Assembly (NCBI GenBank): GCA_027625915.1
Contig: JANTQA010000023.1
Location: forward strand, 2,418,001-2,482,000
Source: Anaeramoeba flamelloides
Lineage: Eukaryota; Metamonada; Anaeramoebidae
Direction of reading: 5' to 3'
Length of the DNA: 64,000 nt
Shown in pieces: positions 24,218-35,390 of this stretch (position 1 is its first letter; the number at the start of each line of letters is the position of its first letter). The position numbers and the translations under genes were made by a program. The notes beneath the pieces are model-generated. The model was not told where the DNA came from, did no database searches, and worked only from the letters and a program-made list of their open reading frames with translations.

Positions 24218-24688
24218 CTGTGGTCAAAATAAAGCGTGCAAAAAGATTTAATTCTTGTTTCAAAATAAAAAGCGTGTTTTTTGTGTTATAGAAGACCTAT
24301 ACATCAAATCATCAAAGAAACCAATAATAAACCCTAAATAAAGATGGTATTGGTTTCTTAAAGTTCTATTATTTAAAAAGAAATTCTAAAAATGAAGGAT
24401 CAAATTACAAAATTTATTTCAAAAAATAGAGTAAATTTTTTAGCATCAATAAAAAAATCAAAATTCATCAAAATTGTGAAAATTACAATAAACATTCAAA
24501 TAATTGCATGAATAATTTAAATTTAACTTAAATTATATACAAGGAATTGACCTTCAAAATTCATTTTAACTTTGGTATACTATTGTTATTCGATTGGACG
24601 TTGCCTTGTAACAAGAAGGAAAAAAAGCATGGGTTATATTTTGAAACACTGATTATAGTCGTTGGGAACACATTATTTTGGATTACTG
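24218..24688 (+). mobile_element. Family 4, Tc1/mariner-like non-autonomous element, copy 1
   Basis: A 471-bp element is flanked by TA. The left end is CTGTGGTCAAAATAAAG; the right end, reverse complemented, is CAGTAATCCAAAATAATG. These ends resemble the CAGTG(G)...CCAAA termini of Tc1-type transposons. An open frame across its right end has no transposase features. A second copy with two insertions is at 34415-35298; a fragment lies near 55705-55850 on minus. Confidence 0.75.
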
Positions 24689-25045
24689 TATTATCAAACC
24701 CTATTATAAATAATAATTTATTTCTGAAAATGGTAATAAAGGAGGTTTGGTTTTATAGTAATCAGGTTTTGACTTTTATTACCAAATTTTGTGATGTGGT
24801 GAAAAAATTTTAACTTTTTTCGGAAATTTATCATAAATTTTTTAAAAAAGTTAGTATTTTATATTTATCAAGAATCAATTCATAAAACTCGAAACTTTTA
24901 TTCAGATCATATCCCAAAGAACTATTGCATACCCAGAACAAGTAAATATGAAATTAAGGGATATCCTTAAAATCTTTGATTTATTCCTCGAAATACAATT
25001 ATTCATTTTTTTAAAAAAAATTTTATTTCTCAAAATTTTTTTCGA

Positions 25046-25519
25046 ATGACAGAACAAATAAAAATGGAAATTGAAATCGAAAAAGAAGAAAAACAAGAAG
25101 ACAAAAGCGAAATTAAGAAACTGTTTGATCAAGCAGAAGAGGAAATAGACAAGAACGCAATCGAGTTATATCAAAAAATTCTGCAAACCAAACCTAAAGA
25201 GAGCAACGACAACAAGATTAAAGAAGAATCAATTTATTTGCTTGCTGCTTTATATGTCAAGCTCAAACAAGCTGACAAAATTAAAGAATTGCTGCACTCT
25301 CTTCATCCTTTTTTTTCGGAAATTCCTAAAGCTAGAACAGCAAAGGTTGTCCGAAAATTAATTGATGCAATCAGAGAGGTACCAAACACTGTCGAATTAC
25401 AAATCCAAGTCAGTAAAGAGTGGATCGAAAGGGCAACAAAAGAAAAAAGATCTTTTCTTCGACAAAGACTACAACTGAGGCTTTCTGGTTTGTAAGGATT
25501 TTTACGCTTTTTCTTGAAC

Positions 25520-25551
<32 letters not shown>

Positions 25552-26997
25552 AATTTTTTTTTCTTTCTACGTCCCTCAAATAATTTGACAGGTGGTTGCC
25601 ACTGCTTTATGTTTTGAGTAAATAAACAAAATTCCTTTTTGGAAACAGATAGAATCTTTGAAAATAAATGCGAAAATAAAAAAGAAAATAATAAACAAAA
25701 CATTGATGTTGATGCTTTGGAAAAAATATCTTTTTTATTTAAAAAAAAAGAAAAAAAAAAAAAACAAAAACATCAAATATTTTTTCACAAAAAGAAAAGA
25801 AAATAGAAAACAAAAAACAGAACAGAAAACAATAAAGAAAATATTAGCAACCTCGTTTCCTCATTGTAAATTGAATTTCAAGATTATAAAATTCCACCAT
25901 ACAAAAATTGCTTTCAATTTTTTCTTTTTTTTATTTAATTTTTTTTTTTTTTTTTCTCCTGAAAAAAAATTAAATTTTGTTTTCTCTTTTTCTTTTTCAT
26001 AAACAACAAAAAATATTAATTTTTCTTTGTCTTCATCTTTGGCTTTGTCTCAAAAATAAAATCAAACAAAACAAATAGATTCCTTGAAAACCACGACTAT
26101 CAACCAGCACTTAAAACGATCAAGGCACTTGTCATTGAGGTTAAAAAAAATGATGACAAATTACAACTTGTCGAAACACATTTATTGGAATCCCAAATCC
26201 ACCACAAGCTTAAAAATGTACCCAAGGCCAAGGGCTCCTTGACAGGAGCCAGGACCTCTGCAAACTCTGTATATTGCGAGCCCTCGCTTCAAGCAGAACT
26301 TGATATGATGGGGGGAATTCTTCACACAGAAGAGAAGGATTACAAGACAGCATTTTCATACTTCTTTGAAGCCTTTGAGGGATACGTCTCCATTTCAAAC
26401 GACCTCAGGGGCAAAAAGAGGCTCGAAAAAAGAAAAAGAAAATCCGCTGAAGAGTATGACCAAAAGGCATCGTTTACATTAAAATACATGCTGATGAGCA
26501 AAATTATGATGGGCCACCCCGAAGACATCCAATCGATCATAAACTCAAAGGCAGGAACCAGGTATCTTACCAATGAAGTGGAAGCCATGAAAAGGGTTGC
26601 AGAGACGTATTCCAAGCGATCCCTGATCGAATTTAATGAGGTCGTTGAAGAATACGATCAAGAACTGAAAAAGGATCCAGTCGTGGCAAGACACATGAAT
26701 GACCTCTACTCTTTAATGTTTGAACAAAATTTGATTCGTTTAATTGAACCCTTTTCAAGAGTGGAAATCAGCCACATTGCGAAATTAATTGGCCTGCCTC
26801 TTAAAAAAGTTGAAGCAAAATTAAGCCAAATGATCTTGGACCATAAATTCCACGGTATCTTGGACCAGGGCAATGGCTGCTTAATTGTTTTTGATGATTA
26901 TGAAGAAGGCGAATTGTATAATAATTCACTGAAAGTAATCAATAATATGAGCTCTGTTTTAGAATCTTTATATGAAAAGGCTCGATCATTAAATTAA
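25046..26997 (+). CDS. rpn6: 26S proteasome lid subunit Rpn6 (PSMD11)
   Basis: Exon 1 is 25046-25491 (donor GTAAGG) and exon 2 is 26079-26997 (acceptor AAATAG). The phase 2 junction restores LSGLFLENHDYQPALKTI, which aligns with the family's TPR-like helices. The 454-residue product is close to the human 422. The N-terminal half is helical solenoid (KEKRSFLRQRLQLRL). The middle has RTSANSVYCEPSLQAELDMM and KTAFSYFFEAFEGY. The C-terminus is the PCI domain (QNLIRLIEPFSRVEISHIAK, KLSQMILDHKFHGILDQGNG) and a final helix ending KARSLN. Rpn6 clamps the lid to the core particle. An insert of about 20 basic residues (GKKRLEKRKRKSAEEYD) replaces a short loop after the SIS motif. The start ATG is the only in-frame one before the conserved region. 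Confidence 0.96.
25492..26078 (+). other. Rpn6 intron (587 nt)
   Basis: It begins GTAAGG and ends CAAATAG. It contains a run of about 23 T at 25529-25551 and A-rich tracts. The short Phe- and Lys-rich frames inside it are not genes. Confidence 0.85.
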
Positions 26998-27448
26998 TTT
27001 GAACCACTATTTTTTTTATTATTTTTTTTTTTTTTTTTTCGTTGCTGAGAGAATTATTATCCTTGAATAAAACTCTCCAAAAAAAATTAATTTGAAGAAA
27101 AAATAATCTGTTTGATTAATTTTTCTTTTTTTTTTTTTATTCATTCATCCATCTATCCACTATTTATTTATTTATTTCTAAAATTTTTTGGCATAAAGAA
27201 CAATAAAAAAAAAATAAATTACTTCCGATTGTCATTTTTTTTTTTTTTTTTTTTTTTTTATTTTGAAATTTCTCATCTTTATTTGTATCTTCTTTATTAA
27301 TAAAGTAGTATTTCCAAAATTAAATTATTTTTCATTATGAGGTTTACACATTAATATTTTTGCAGAAAATCAATAAAATTTAATTGTCTTTTTGTAAATT
27401 TTAATCTTGAGAGTTTGAGATATTTTTAGGTTTTAATTTTGGTTTCTA
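26998..27448. other. Rpn6 3' flank
   Basis: Poly-T runs (27022-27039, 27237-27259) and no gene. The Phe/Tyr-rich frame here is a homopolymer artefact. Confidence 0.6.
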
Positions 27449-28002
27449 AACTCTTTTTTCAAAAATTGTGACTCACCTGAAATAATAAATTGAAAAAAAA
27501 ATCATCCTTTAGTATTCAAGAACAATTAATAACTAAATATGATTTGTAATTCACTTTTAAATCATTCTAAATCTATAAAAGCCTGATATATTAAAAATTA
27601 AAAAAAATAAAACCAAAAACATAAAAAAAGTGAGTCAGAATTTTTGAAATGAGCATTACGGATTTTTTATTACTGAACTTTCACTGAAAAAAAGTTGAAC
27701 AACAAGATTTTTTATGAATAATTAAATCCATTTTCAAAGACATTACATAGTCTCTGTTTTCTTAGTGATTATTTGTCTTTTCAAAGATCTCTTTTTTTTC
27801 CCACATGATCTTTTCAAAAACAAAGAAAAAGAAAAACAAAAGAAAAACAAAAAATTGAAAAACAAAACTAAAATTTGCAAAATTAGAAAAAATGATTCTG
27901 ATCAAAAATTTGAAAATATTTTTTTGTAAAGAATACTGGATAAACCCTCAAAATAACTCCCATTAACATTATAAAGCGAGTCAAAATTTATGAAAAATAG
28001 TT
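27449..28002 (+). mobile_element. Family 2 MITE-like element, copy 2
   Basis: It has TA-flanked ends. The left end reads AACTCTTTTTTCAAAAATTG; the right is its inverted partner ending AAAATAGTT. It aligns throughout with 6154-6784, for example CACTTTTAAATCATTCTAAA and AAAATGATTCTGATCAAAAA. Confidence 0.8.
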
Positions 28003-28729
28003 TATTTTGATGAGGTATTATAATTTATTGTCTCATAAAAAATCTAAAATCTGTATTAAATAGACTTTTAATTTTAAATGATATTTATTAAATGAGTATT
28101 TTAAAATTTCTTGATCTATTGTTAATTATGTGGATACAAAACATTAGTATTGAGAGCAATAAGATTTGTAACAGATTTTGTTTTTTTGGTTCTCAAAATA
28201 ACTGTTTTAATAAAAGAGAAAGATGGAAGAAATGTAAACTAAAAAAAAATTTTCTTAAATTCAAATTTTTGAGAAACATTTAATTAAATTATACTTGAAA
28301 GTTTATGAAGAATATAATGAAACGTTAAATAGTTTGAATTATTTGATTTTTATTTCAAAAGTTTGTTGAACATAAAAAAAATCGATGTTTTAATGATAAA
28401 AATTACATTTTTCTTGATGAAAACTCAGAGTTGAATGTTTTGTGAAATTTAAAGTTCTTTATATTATTTAGTAATTGATATTTTATTCAGATGTTTTTAT
28501 ATAGTTATATAAATTTGCCTTAGTAATTGATTTATATTCAATATCAACACAGAAGAATTGTTAATTTCTTCATTTTTAACAGAAATATTTATAGAGACAA
28601 TTGTTCTTCATTAAATAAAAAGATTATCTAAATAAGTAAATACTGTACAACTAAACAATTATTTTATAAAAATTTTTGTTTGTAAAAAATTAATTTTATA
28701 GAAAATTATAATATGTTTTTATTTTTAAT
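28003..28729. other. Spacer upstream of 5S rRNA
   Basis: AT-rich with no gene recognised. A 63-codon plus frame (from about 28092) has no family features. Confidence 0.5.
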
Positions 28730-28850
28730 GTATTCGGCCATACCCAATTTAATAATCCTGGACACATTCCGAACCCAGAAGATAAACGAATTGAGGGCTA
28801 AGCTAGTTAGTGAGATGGGGAACCTCTCGCGAACACTTGGTGCTGAATAC
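28730..28850 (+). rRNA. 5S ribosomal RNA
   Basis: This 121-nt gene has the full 5S layout. Helix I pairs GUAUUC (28730-28735) with GAAUAC (28845-28850). GGCCATACC follows helix I, GACACATTCCGAACCCAGAA covers loops B-C, GGGCTAAGC forms the internal promoter A-block region, and GATGGGGAACC plus TTGGTGCTG form the 3' domain. It is transcribed by RNA polymerase III and incorporated into the large ribosomal subunit. It stands alone, with no tandem copy or other rRNA in the window. G+C is far above the flanks. No mispairing suggests decay. Confidence 0.94.
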
Positions 28851-28863
28851 TTTTTTTTTTTTT
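28851..28863 (+). terminator. RNA polymerase III terminator of 5S rRNA
   Basis: Thirteen consecutive T on the non-template strand directly follow the last base of helix I. Confidence 0.9.
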
Positions 28864-30689
28864 ATTAAAAAAATTTGACAAAAAAAAAAAAACTATCAAA
28901 TTATCTCTCCTGGAAAAACTCTAAAAATATTTTACAAATAAAACAATAAAAAACTTGATCATTGTACAACATTATAACAACATCTCAAAATTCACTAAAC
29001 GACTATATCGAGAATCTAATTATTATAGAAACTTTTTTTCACAGTATTCAATTAAACTATTTATTTGAATAAAAAATTCAAACCCACTTTAATAAGTTAA
29101 AAAATAATATTCACTTTTTGAAATAACAAATAGTTTGATTAAAATATCCCAAATAAACTAAATTAATCATTTTTTAGTTATTGGCTTATGAGAAACAATA
29201 TAAAATCATCAGAAACATTTGATCAATAATTAATTTTAAATATCAAAATTGCTATTCTAAAAATTCTGTAAACTTGTTTCTTCTATATTTTCAAATCGGG
29301 AAGTATATTACCATTAAGTGGAAAAATACTAAAAGAATGACCAAAGAGACTGATTGATTATGGATAATTAATTTAAATAATCGATTACTCAACTTCATTC
29401 AATTAAAAACGGAGATTTTAAAAATTCAGTCTTCAATAAAGATTACTATTTGTCAAAAAAAAAAAAAATTAGTTTGAGAGAATTATTTTATCAGAAAAAC
29501 AATAAATTCAGTAAAAATATTTAAAATTTCTCAACAATTTCCATTGATAAATTTAACAATTACAAGAAAGTACATGTACTTTACCTTCAAATATAATTTA
29601 ACTATAGATAGGACATTGAAAAATGAATTAAATGATGTGTTGAAATAAAAAAAGTACAAATATTATGTTTTATTTAGCGAATAACATTTTTTTTTTTTGA
29701 TCTGTTACAATTTTTATAAAAATTGTGACTATATTTTTAAAATATCAAAAATAAAATTTTTTTATTGCAATGAAGATTATTTTAATATCTTATAATAAGA
29801 TATTTTATATATAAATATAGAACAGAACCAATCACATTATCCTGTTTAGATATTTCTATTAATTTAATTACAAAGTATTAAATGAAATTAATGAAAAACT
29901 TTTTTGAAAAAAAAAAAACAATAAAATATTTATTTTCTATTTCTCTTATTCAATTTTTTATACAATTATAAAGATTAAATGTTTAATCTTACACAAACAT
30001 ATGGGTTTCATAATTCTCTTAATATAATATAAATAAATATTTTTTCTGAAAAAAACAATTACAATACCACAAAAAATAACTTTAAATAATTTTTTATATT
30101 TATTGTAAAAAATATCTAAGTTAATAATTTATAAAGAAATATTCAAGAGTTATTAATAAAGAAGTAATCTCATTTAATTTAAGGTAATTTGCTAATAAAA
30201 AAAATATTATTGAAAAAAATCAAAAAAAATGATAAATATTTAACTTTCTTATTTCTAAAAACTTTTCAATAAAAAACACGATTAAATTTCGAGTTATTTT
30301 TGAACTAAAATACATTCAAAAATTGTTACTCGCTCAAAATAATGAATTTTTAAATATATGTATATATGTATATATATATATATATATATTCCCAGAATAG
30401 CCAATTTTTAATTCTTGTTAATATTCGCTTTTTAATTATTCAAAATGTAAAAAAAACATAATTGATTAAAACTTGAACGAATTTATTTATTTATTTATTA
30501 TTATTTAGAAAAAGGAAAATTAGTAAATAATTTATTAAATAAAAAGAGAGAAGAAAAATAATTAAAATATCAATATAAAAAATTATAATATCCTTTACAT
30601 GACAAATTAAAAAAATATATATCATTTTTATTTTTTCCAGGATTAGAAAGAAACAAGTAGAATCTTACCTTTTACCCATTTCTTTAAAG
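28864..30689. other. Gene-free AT-rich stretch
   Basis: No gene is recognised. A degraded family 2 end lies near 30306-30350 (TTCAAAAATTGTTACTCGCT), followed by a TA/TATG microsatellite at 30358-30391. Confidence 0.5.
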
Positions 30690-30800
30690 TCCTGGTTGTT
30701 TTTCGTTAGGCTTTTTTTTTTAATTTTTGAAATAAACAGTAAATTTCAAGAATTTTTTTTCTTTTTCTCAAATTTTAAAAAAACTTCCTTCCATTTTCAT
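30690..30800 (+). repeat. Family 8 module fragment
   Basis: CGTTAGGC followed by poly-T and TTTTTGAAATAAACAGTAAA matches the poly-T plus AAATAAACAG module at 10.27, 21.74 and 52.58 kb. No decamer array is left. Confidence 0.5.
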
Positions 30801-30954
30801 GGGTTATCTATTTATTCTGAAAATAAATAGATTTTTAGAACCAAGAATATTATCACAACAAAACATAGTCGGTTGAAGTAACTTGACTAAACGTCACCAG
30901 AATTCACAAGTGGTGCAAAAAACGATATAAAGATTATCAATAAGAAATAAAAAA

Positions 30955-31432
30955 TGAAATAACTTGTACCAAAAATTAAAAAAAATTAAGACACAATTTT
31001 TGAAATGAGAATTAGTCATTTTTTATATACAAAAATTTACTGAAAGTGGAGATAGTATGAATATTTATGACTTATAATTAAATTCATTTGAAAAGACATT
31101 ACTTAGTCTCAATTTTCTGAATTTTTTTCAATATTTATCAAGATTTTTTTTTACAACTTGATCTTTCTTAAAATAAAAAAAAAGCAAGAAATTAAAAAAA
31201 AGAAAAACAAAAAACAACAAAAAAAATAATTTGGTGAAATTAGAAAATAAAAAGAAAAAAAAAAATAAAAAGAAAAAGTAAAAAAAAAGAAATAAAAAAA
31301 AATAGGAAAAAGTAAAATATTATATTGATACAAACATTTGAAAATATTATTTTGATAAGAATACTATAATAAACTCCCAAAACAACTTCAATTAACATTA
31401 TAAAGTGAGTGAAGATTTTTGAAATCTAGTTT
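30955..31432 (+). mobile_element. Family 2 element, copy 3, left end lost
   Basis: It aligns with 27620-28002 (GACATTACTTAGTCTCAATT, AACTTCAATTAACATTATAA), including the A-rich tract. The left terminal repeat is missing. Confidence 0.65.
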
Positions 31433-31550
31433 GGTATCAATTTTGTGTGATTTCTGTGATTTCTTTTCTTTTGTTTTTCAAATTTTGACTTTATTTATTA
31501 AAATAAAAAATTTCTCATACTGTTATTGAAAGTAACATTGTTCTCTTATG

Positions 31551-31970
31551 ATACAATTATTTCAAAGGCTACTGTGAAATTTTTTTGATATCCAATTTTG
31601 ATTCCTGATCTAGATTTTACAAAGTCCAGAATGAGGATAATAAAAATCCTATTGAAAAGAAAAAATTAAATTATGAACAAATCTTGAAGAATTTTTGTTT
31701 CATAAATTCAATAAATAAAATTTCAGAACTTAAATTACTTTAAACAGCAAAAATTATCTGAGAAACTACATAAAATTTGTTCTTAAACAAACCAAATTTT
31801 TTTTGATCATATCACATGGTATTTATTCTTGAATCTGGACTAATTTATAAAAAAATAATTTTAGATTGAGCTTTCTTATTTTTATCATCAACATTGTAAA
31901 GACCTAGATCTATTAATCAAAATTGGATATCGAAAAAAATTCACTGTAGATTTGGAAAGAGCTATTACTA
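31551..31970. mobile_element. Fold-back element, single copy
   Basis: Left arm about 31561-31625 and right arm about 31899-31960 are inverted copies (left: CTACTGTGAAA, GATATCCAATTTTGATT, GATCTAGATTTTACAA). The loop is about 270 bp and non-coding. No clear target duplication is seen. Confidence 0.75.
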
Positions 31971-32306
31971 GCCCTTAATTAAAAAGAAAAAAAAAAAAAA
32001 AAATCAATTATCCTTTCATAAATCACAAATAAAAAACAAAAGATAAAATTGAAAAGATTTTGGAATAAAGTTTTTATGGTTTTTTTGATTTTGGCAAGAT
32101 CTGAAAATTTAAGAAATAGATCATTCAAAATCCTATCTTTAAATGTGTTTTTGATCATTTAATGACATTTTTATTTTTTATTTTTTAATTATTTTTGATT
32201 GTTGGTGTGTGTGAATTTTTTATTTAAATTTTTTTAAGGAAGTAGGTACATTTTCCCATTTTGAAAAATTTTAATTTTGTTAACATTACTGAAAATTATT
32301 TTTTGA

Positions 32307-32898
32307 GTGCCAACAGATATTGAAACTTTGGAACCAAAACACCATCCACTAGTCTATTCATGAAAAGAATAAAAGTAATTCAGAGTTGAATCTTAAATTT
32401 TTTCATTTTTTTAACATTTTTTTTTGATGAAATTTTTGGTTTTTTTAAATTTGGTTTTGGATCTCGAGGCTTGTTTATTCGAATGATTGAAAATAATCAA
32501 ACAGTAAACCAAAAAAATATACCCGAAATGGTGTGCATTTGAAACAAATATTTTCTTTTAGAACACCAAACACAAAAGATCACCATTCCAATTAAATTTG
32601 TTGAAATCAAGAATGAAAAAAAAAAAAATCGATGCAAGCCTATTTTCGAAGATTGGTTTTCTTTATCTTCTTAATTTGGATGAATACAAACTATTTTTTT
32701 TTTTTAATATTTCTCCCCATTACTATTTATTATTATTTTAAAAAACCTTTTATGACAAATTTGCTTTCAAAATTCTTTTTCAAAATATTTTTATCAAACA
32801 AAGCCAAAATAAAGAGTACTATTTCAAAAATTAAAATAGAGGGGTTGAATTCTTGGAATCAAAAAACAGTTACAAAAAATTCAAATCAAAATAATTGA
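32307..32898 (+). CDS. Candidate small gene or relic, exons unresolved
   Basis: Coding-like pieces occur in order. VPTDIETLEPKHHPLVYS runs from 32307 to a stop at 32363. An ATG near 32483 opens MIENNQTVNQKNIPEM up to a GTGTGC at 32531. After TTTTCTTTTAG at 32561 comes NTKHKRSPFQLNLLKSRM, then KKKKIDASLFSKIGFLYLL, and an 88-codon frame over 32632-32898 covers the same bases. The implied middle intron would be only 31 nt, shorter than any other here. No family is recognised. Confidence 0.25.
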
Positions 32899-32984
32899 AA
32901 AATTCAATAACAAAATTCTATCAGATTCAGAAGTATTTTTTAGTTCTCATTTAAATGGAAAATAAAATAATGATAAAATCAAAC

Positions 32985-33446
32985 GAATTTGTCCAATAAA
33001 TCTTTATTTCTCAAGAAAAATTAAATAAATCTGCTGATTTTCTGAACTAAAACTAAAACTAGATGAATTAAATGAAAATAGGATTTTTGAATTCATTTTG
33101 GAAATTCTTTAGAAATAAACAGTAATTTGTTTTTCAAAAATTTTCCAAACATAATTTTTTTTATAAAGAATTAAAAATAAAACCAAATAAAGAATCAGTA
33201 ATTGTGTAAAATTTTATAGATAAGATCTAGTAATAAATGATTTTTATTTATTTTTTTTTGATCAATTTTTTCATTTTTAAGATTTGCGTTTTTTTGTTGG
33301 TATGAAAATATCTTCTACTAGGATATATTCCACTCTAGTATTTATGAAAATGTCAATGTATTTGGCTAAAGAAATGATTTGAATAATTCAGTTTCACATA
33401 AATGGTGGCACTCAAAAAATGAAAAATGTACTTACCCCCTTAAAAA
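32985..33446 (+). repeat. Dispersed repeat family 1, copy 3
   Basis: Near-identical to 1-372 from 33058 onwards and similar to 5815-7045. It lies directly downstream of the HMG-box gene, whose coding end is at 33657. Confidence 0.8.
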
Positions 33447-33656
33447 ATGGAATATTTTAATTTTCATTTCATCCAAGAAAAGGTGAAAAGTAAATTTAAA
33501 TAAAATAATTTTTCAATTTTAAATTGATTTAAGGTGATAGTTTGGGTTTTGAACCAATCTATTCATTTCTCGTTTTTTTTTTTGCCAACACAAAAATTTT
33601 TTTCTTTTTTAGGAGGGTGATTGTTATCCATGAAAAAATTGAAATTTAGAATCAGA

Positions 33657-34068
33657 TCACTTCTTGTTTTGTGTTTTTAGATATTCTTCCATTTCTTTTT
33701 CGTACCTTATTTTGTCTTGGTTTGCCATACTATAGTAGGGCTTTTTTTATTTGTTTTATTATTTTTTTTTGTGCAAAATATACCATGGTATAAAGAAAGA
33801 TTCAAAAAAAAATACTTAAATATTTCACAATTTCAACACAAAAAAGAAGGAAAGGAAAATGTACCTTCTTTTCAGTTTCTGAAAGATTTTTCCATCGTTC
33901 AGTAACAATTTTTATAAGTTCTTTGAATGGAAGTTCTTTATTTTCTTTTCTAAGAATTTTTCGTTGTTCGACGTTAAAAAGCATATAAGCTGTTAGACCC
34001 CTTTTTGGTCTATTTGGGTCTCTTATTCTTCTTCTTCGAGTGATTGTTCTTTGATTATTGGTTTCCAT
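33657..34068 (-). CDS. NHP6-like single HMG-box protein
   Basis: Exon 1 is 34068-33865 (68 codons, donor GTACAT) and exon 2 is 33740-33657 (27 codons plus TGA). The intron is 124 nt and ends AAAAAAAG just before CCCTAC. The phase 0 junction gives SETEKK|PYYSMANQDKIR, exactly the HMG-box helix 2/3 turn. The 95-residue product is a basic tail (TITRRRRIR), then the box: DPNRPKRGLTAYMLFNVEQR, KELPFKELIKIVTERWKNLS, RYEKEMEEYLKTQNKK. Length and layout match yeast Nhp6 (about 93 residues), a DNA-bending chromatin architectural factor that helps FACT. The ATG at 34068 is preferred, because the frame upstream has only TTG codons. A TAG eight bases inside exon 2 would be a wrong-frame acceptor. Confidence 0.93.
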
Positions 34069-34629
34069 CAAATACAATTATTTTTTTTATTTTTGGGAGA
34101 AATTTAAAAAAAAATAAATAATTAAAAAACTGATTAAAACCTTCACCAACGACAAATTGTTTGTTCTTGAAAAACCACAAAATGTGTTTATTTTTGGTTT
34201 TTAAAAATGTTTTTTGTTTAAAATCCCTCAAAAACTATTCGTTAAGAATACTTTTAATAAGATAATTTCGCAAATTCTAAGAAAATTTAATTAATTAAGA
34301 TTAGAGGTTTACAATTTCCAAATTTGACTCAATACCATTTTATTCATTAAAAGTTTTTTTTGAAGCACGAATTGTTGAAATTTTGATCAAATTTGGATTA
34401 AAAATAACTTTTTACTGTTGTCAAAATAAAGTTTAATCCAGGTTTTAAAATAAAAAGCTGTGTTTTTTTGATCAAGTCGAACTAAACATCAAACGATCAA
34501 AGAAGCCAACAACAAACCCTAATTAAATTTGGTTTTGGTTTCTTAGGGTTTTATTATTTAAAAAAGAAAGTCCAAAAATGAAGGAAATAATGAGACAATT
34601 TATCTCAAAAAATGGAAATTCAATTTTTA

Positions 34630-34805
34630 AGGGAATAGTCTTTATCATTATTTTTTTTTGCCCAATTTCTCAATAAGTGTTGATTAACAAGAAATATGAT
34701 AAATATTGAAAATAAACAGGAGTTTTCAAATCTAATTAATTGGTAAAAAATTTTCTCAATCTCTTTTGAATTAAGGTAAAAAAAATTAATCAAGACTCGC
34801 CCCTG
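34630..34805 (+). mobile_element. Family 5 short element nested in family 4
   Basis: The left end is AGGGAATAGTC; the right end, reverse complemented, is AGGGGCGAGTC. The sequence on either side is contiguous in the empty family 4 copy at 24.4 kb. Confidence 0.7.
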
Positions 34806-35014
34806 AAGATTATTTTTTTCTTCAAAAAATACAATTCCTGATAAAATATTAAAAAAAATTGAGAATATTATTAGGAAAAATATTCAACAATTGCATTCCT
34901 AAAAAAATTTTACATTTAATATCTTGGACTTTACCATCAAAATTTATTTGAACTTAGTGCTACTATTGTGTAGTAAATTGGATGTTGAATTGGAACAAGA
35001 AGAAAAAAACAGTA

Positions 35015-35238
35015 CGGATTACTCTTCGATGTAAAATAATATGATCAAAATTTTCATTCGGCTTTCGATAAACAACATATCAAAGAATAAAAATAAATCC
35101 AAAGGACCCAATTCTAAAAGGGTAAATAAATAATTTAAGCTGGTTTTAAAGGAATTATAAATTGAAATTTAACATGGTTTAAAAAATCTTTTTTTCTGGG
35201 AAAGCTGAATGAAAATTTTGTTTCCTTTATTTTGCAAC
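35015..35238 (+). mobile_element. Family 3 element nested in family 4
   Basis: It contains the CAAAATTTTCATTCGGCTTT end and its inverted partner. TA is duplicated on both sides, and the flanks rejoin to match TGGGTTATATTTTGAAACAC in copy 1 of family 4. Confidence 0.8.
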
Positions 35239-35390
35239 TATGGGTATATTTCGTAACACTGGGTATTGTTGTTGGACACTCAATTATTTGGATCACTGTA
35301 TAATATTATTATTGTTAATATAAAATACCAATAAAAAAAAGAAATTTCAAGATACTTAAACTTTATAACCCTATTAAGAAAATGTAAAGA

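Larger units (their letters stand above)
34415..35298 (+). mobile_element. Family 4 Tc1/mariner-like element, copy 2, carrying two insertions
   Basis: The TA-flanked ends (CTGTTGTCAAAATAAAG on the left, GGATCACTG on the right) and the backbone match copy 1 at 24218-24688. Removing the insertions at 34630-34805 (176 bp) and 35015-35238 (224 bp) leaves 484 bp, close to the 471 bp of copy 1. Confidence 0.8.

Noticed and set aside
24547-24813. 88-codon plus frame
   Set aside because: It overlaps the right end of a non-autonomous family 4 element and is not open in the second copy.
25658-26002. 114-codon plus frame
   Set aside because: It lies wholly inside the Rpn6 intron and is made of Lys and Phe homopolymer runs.
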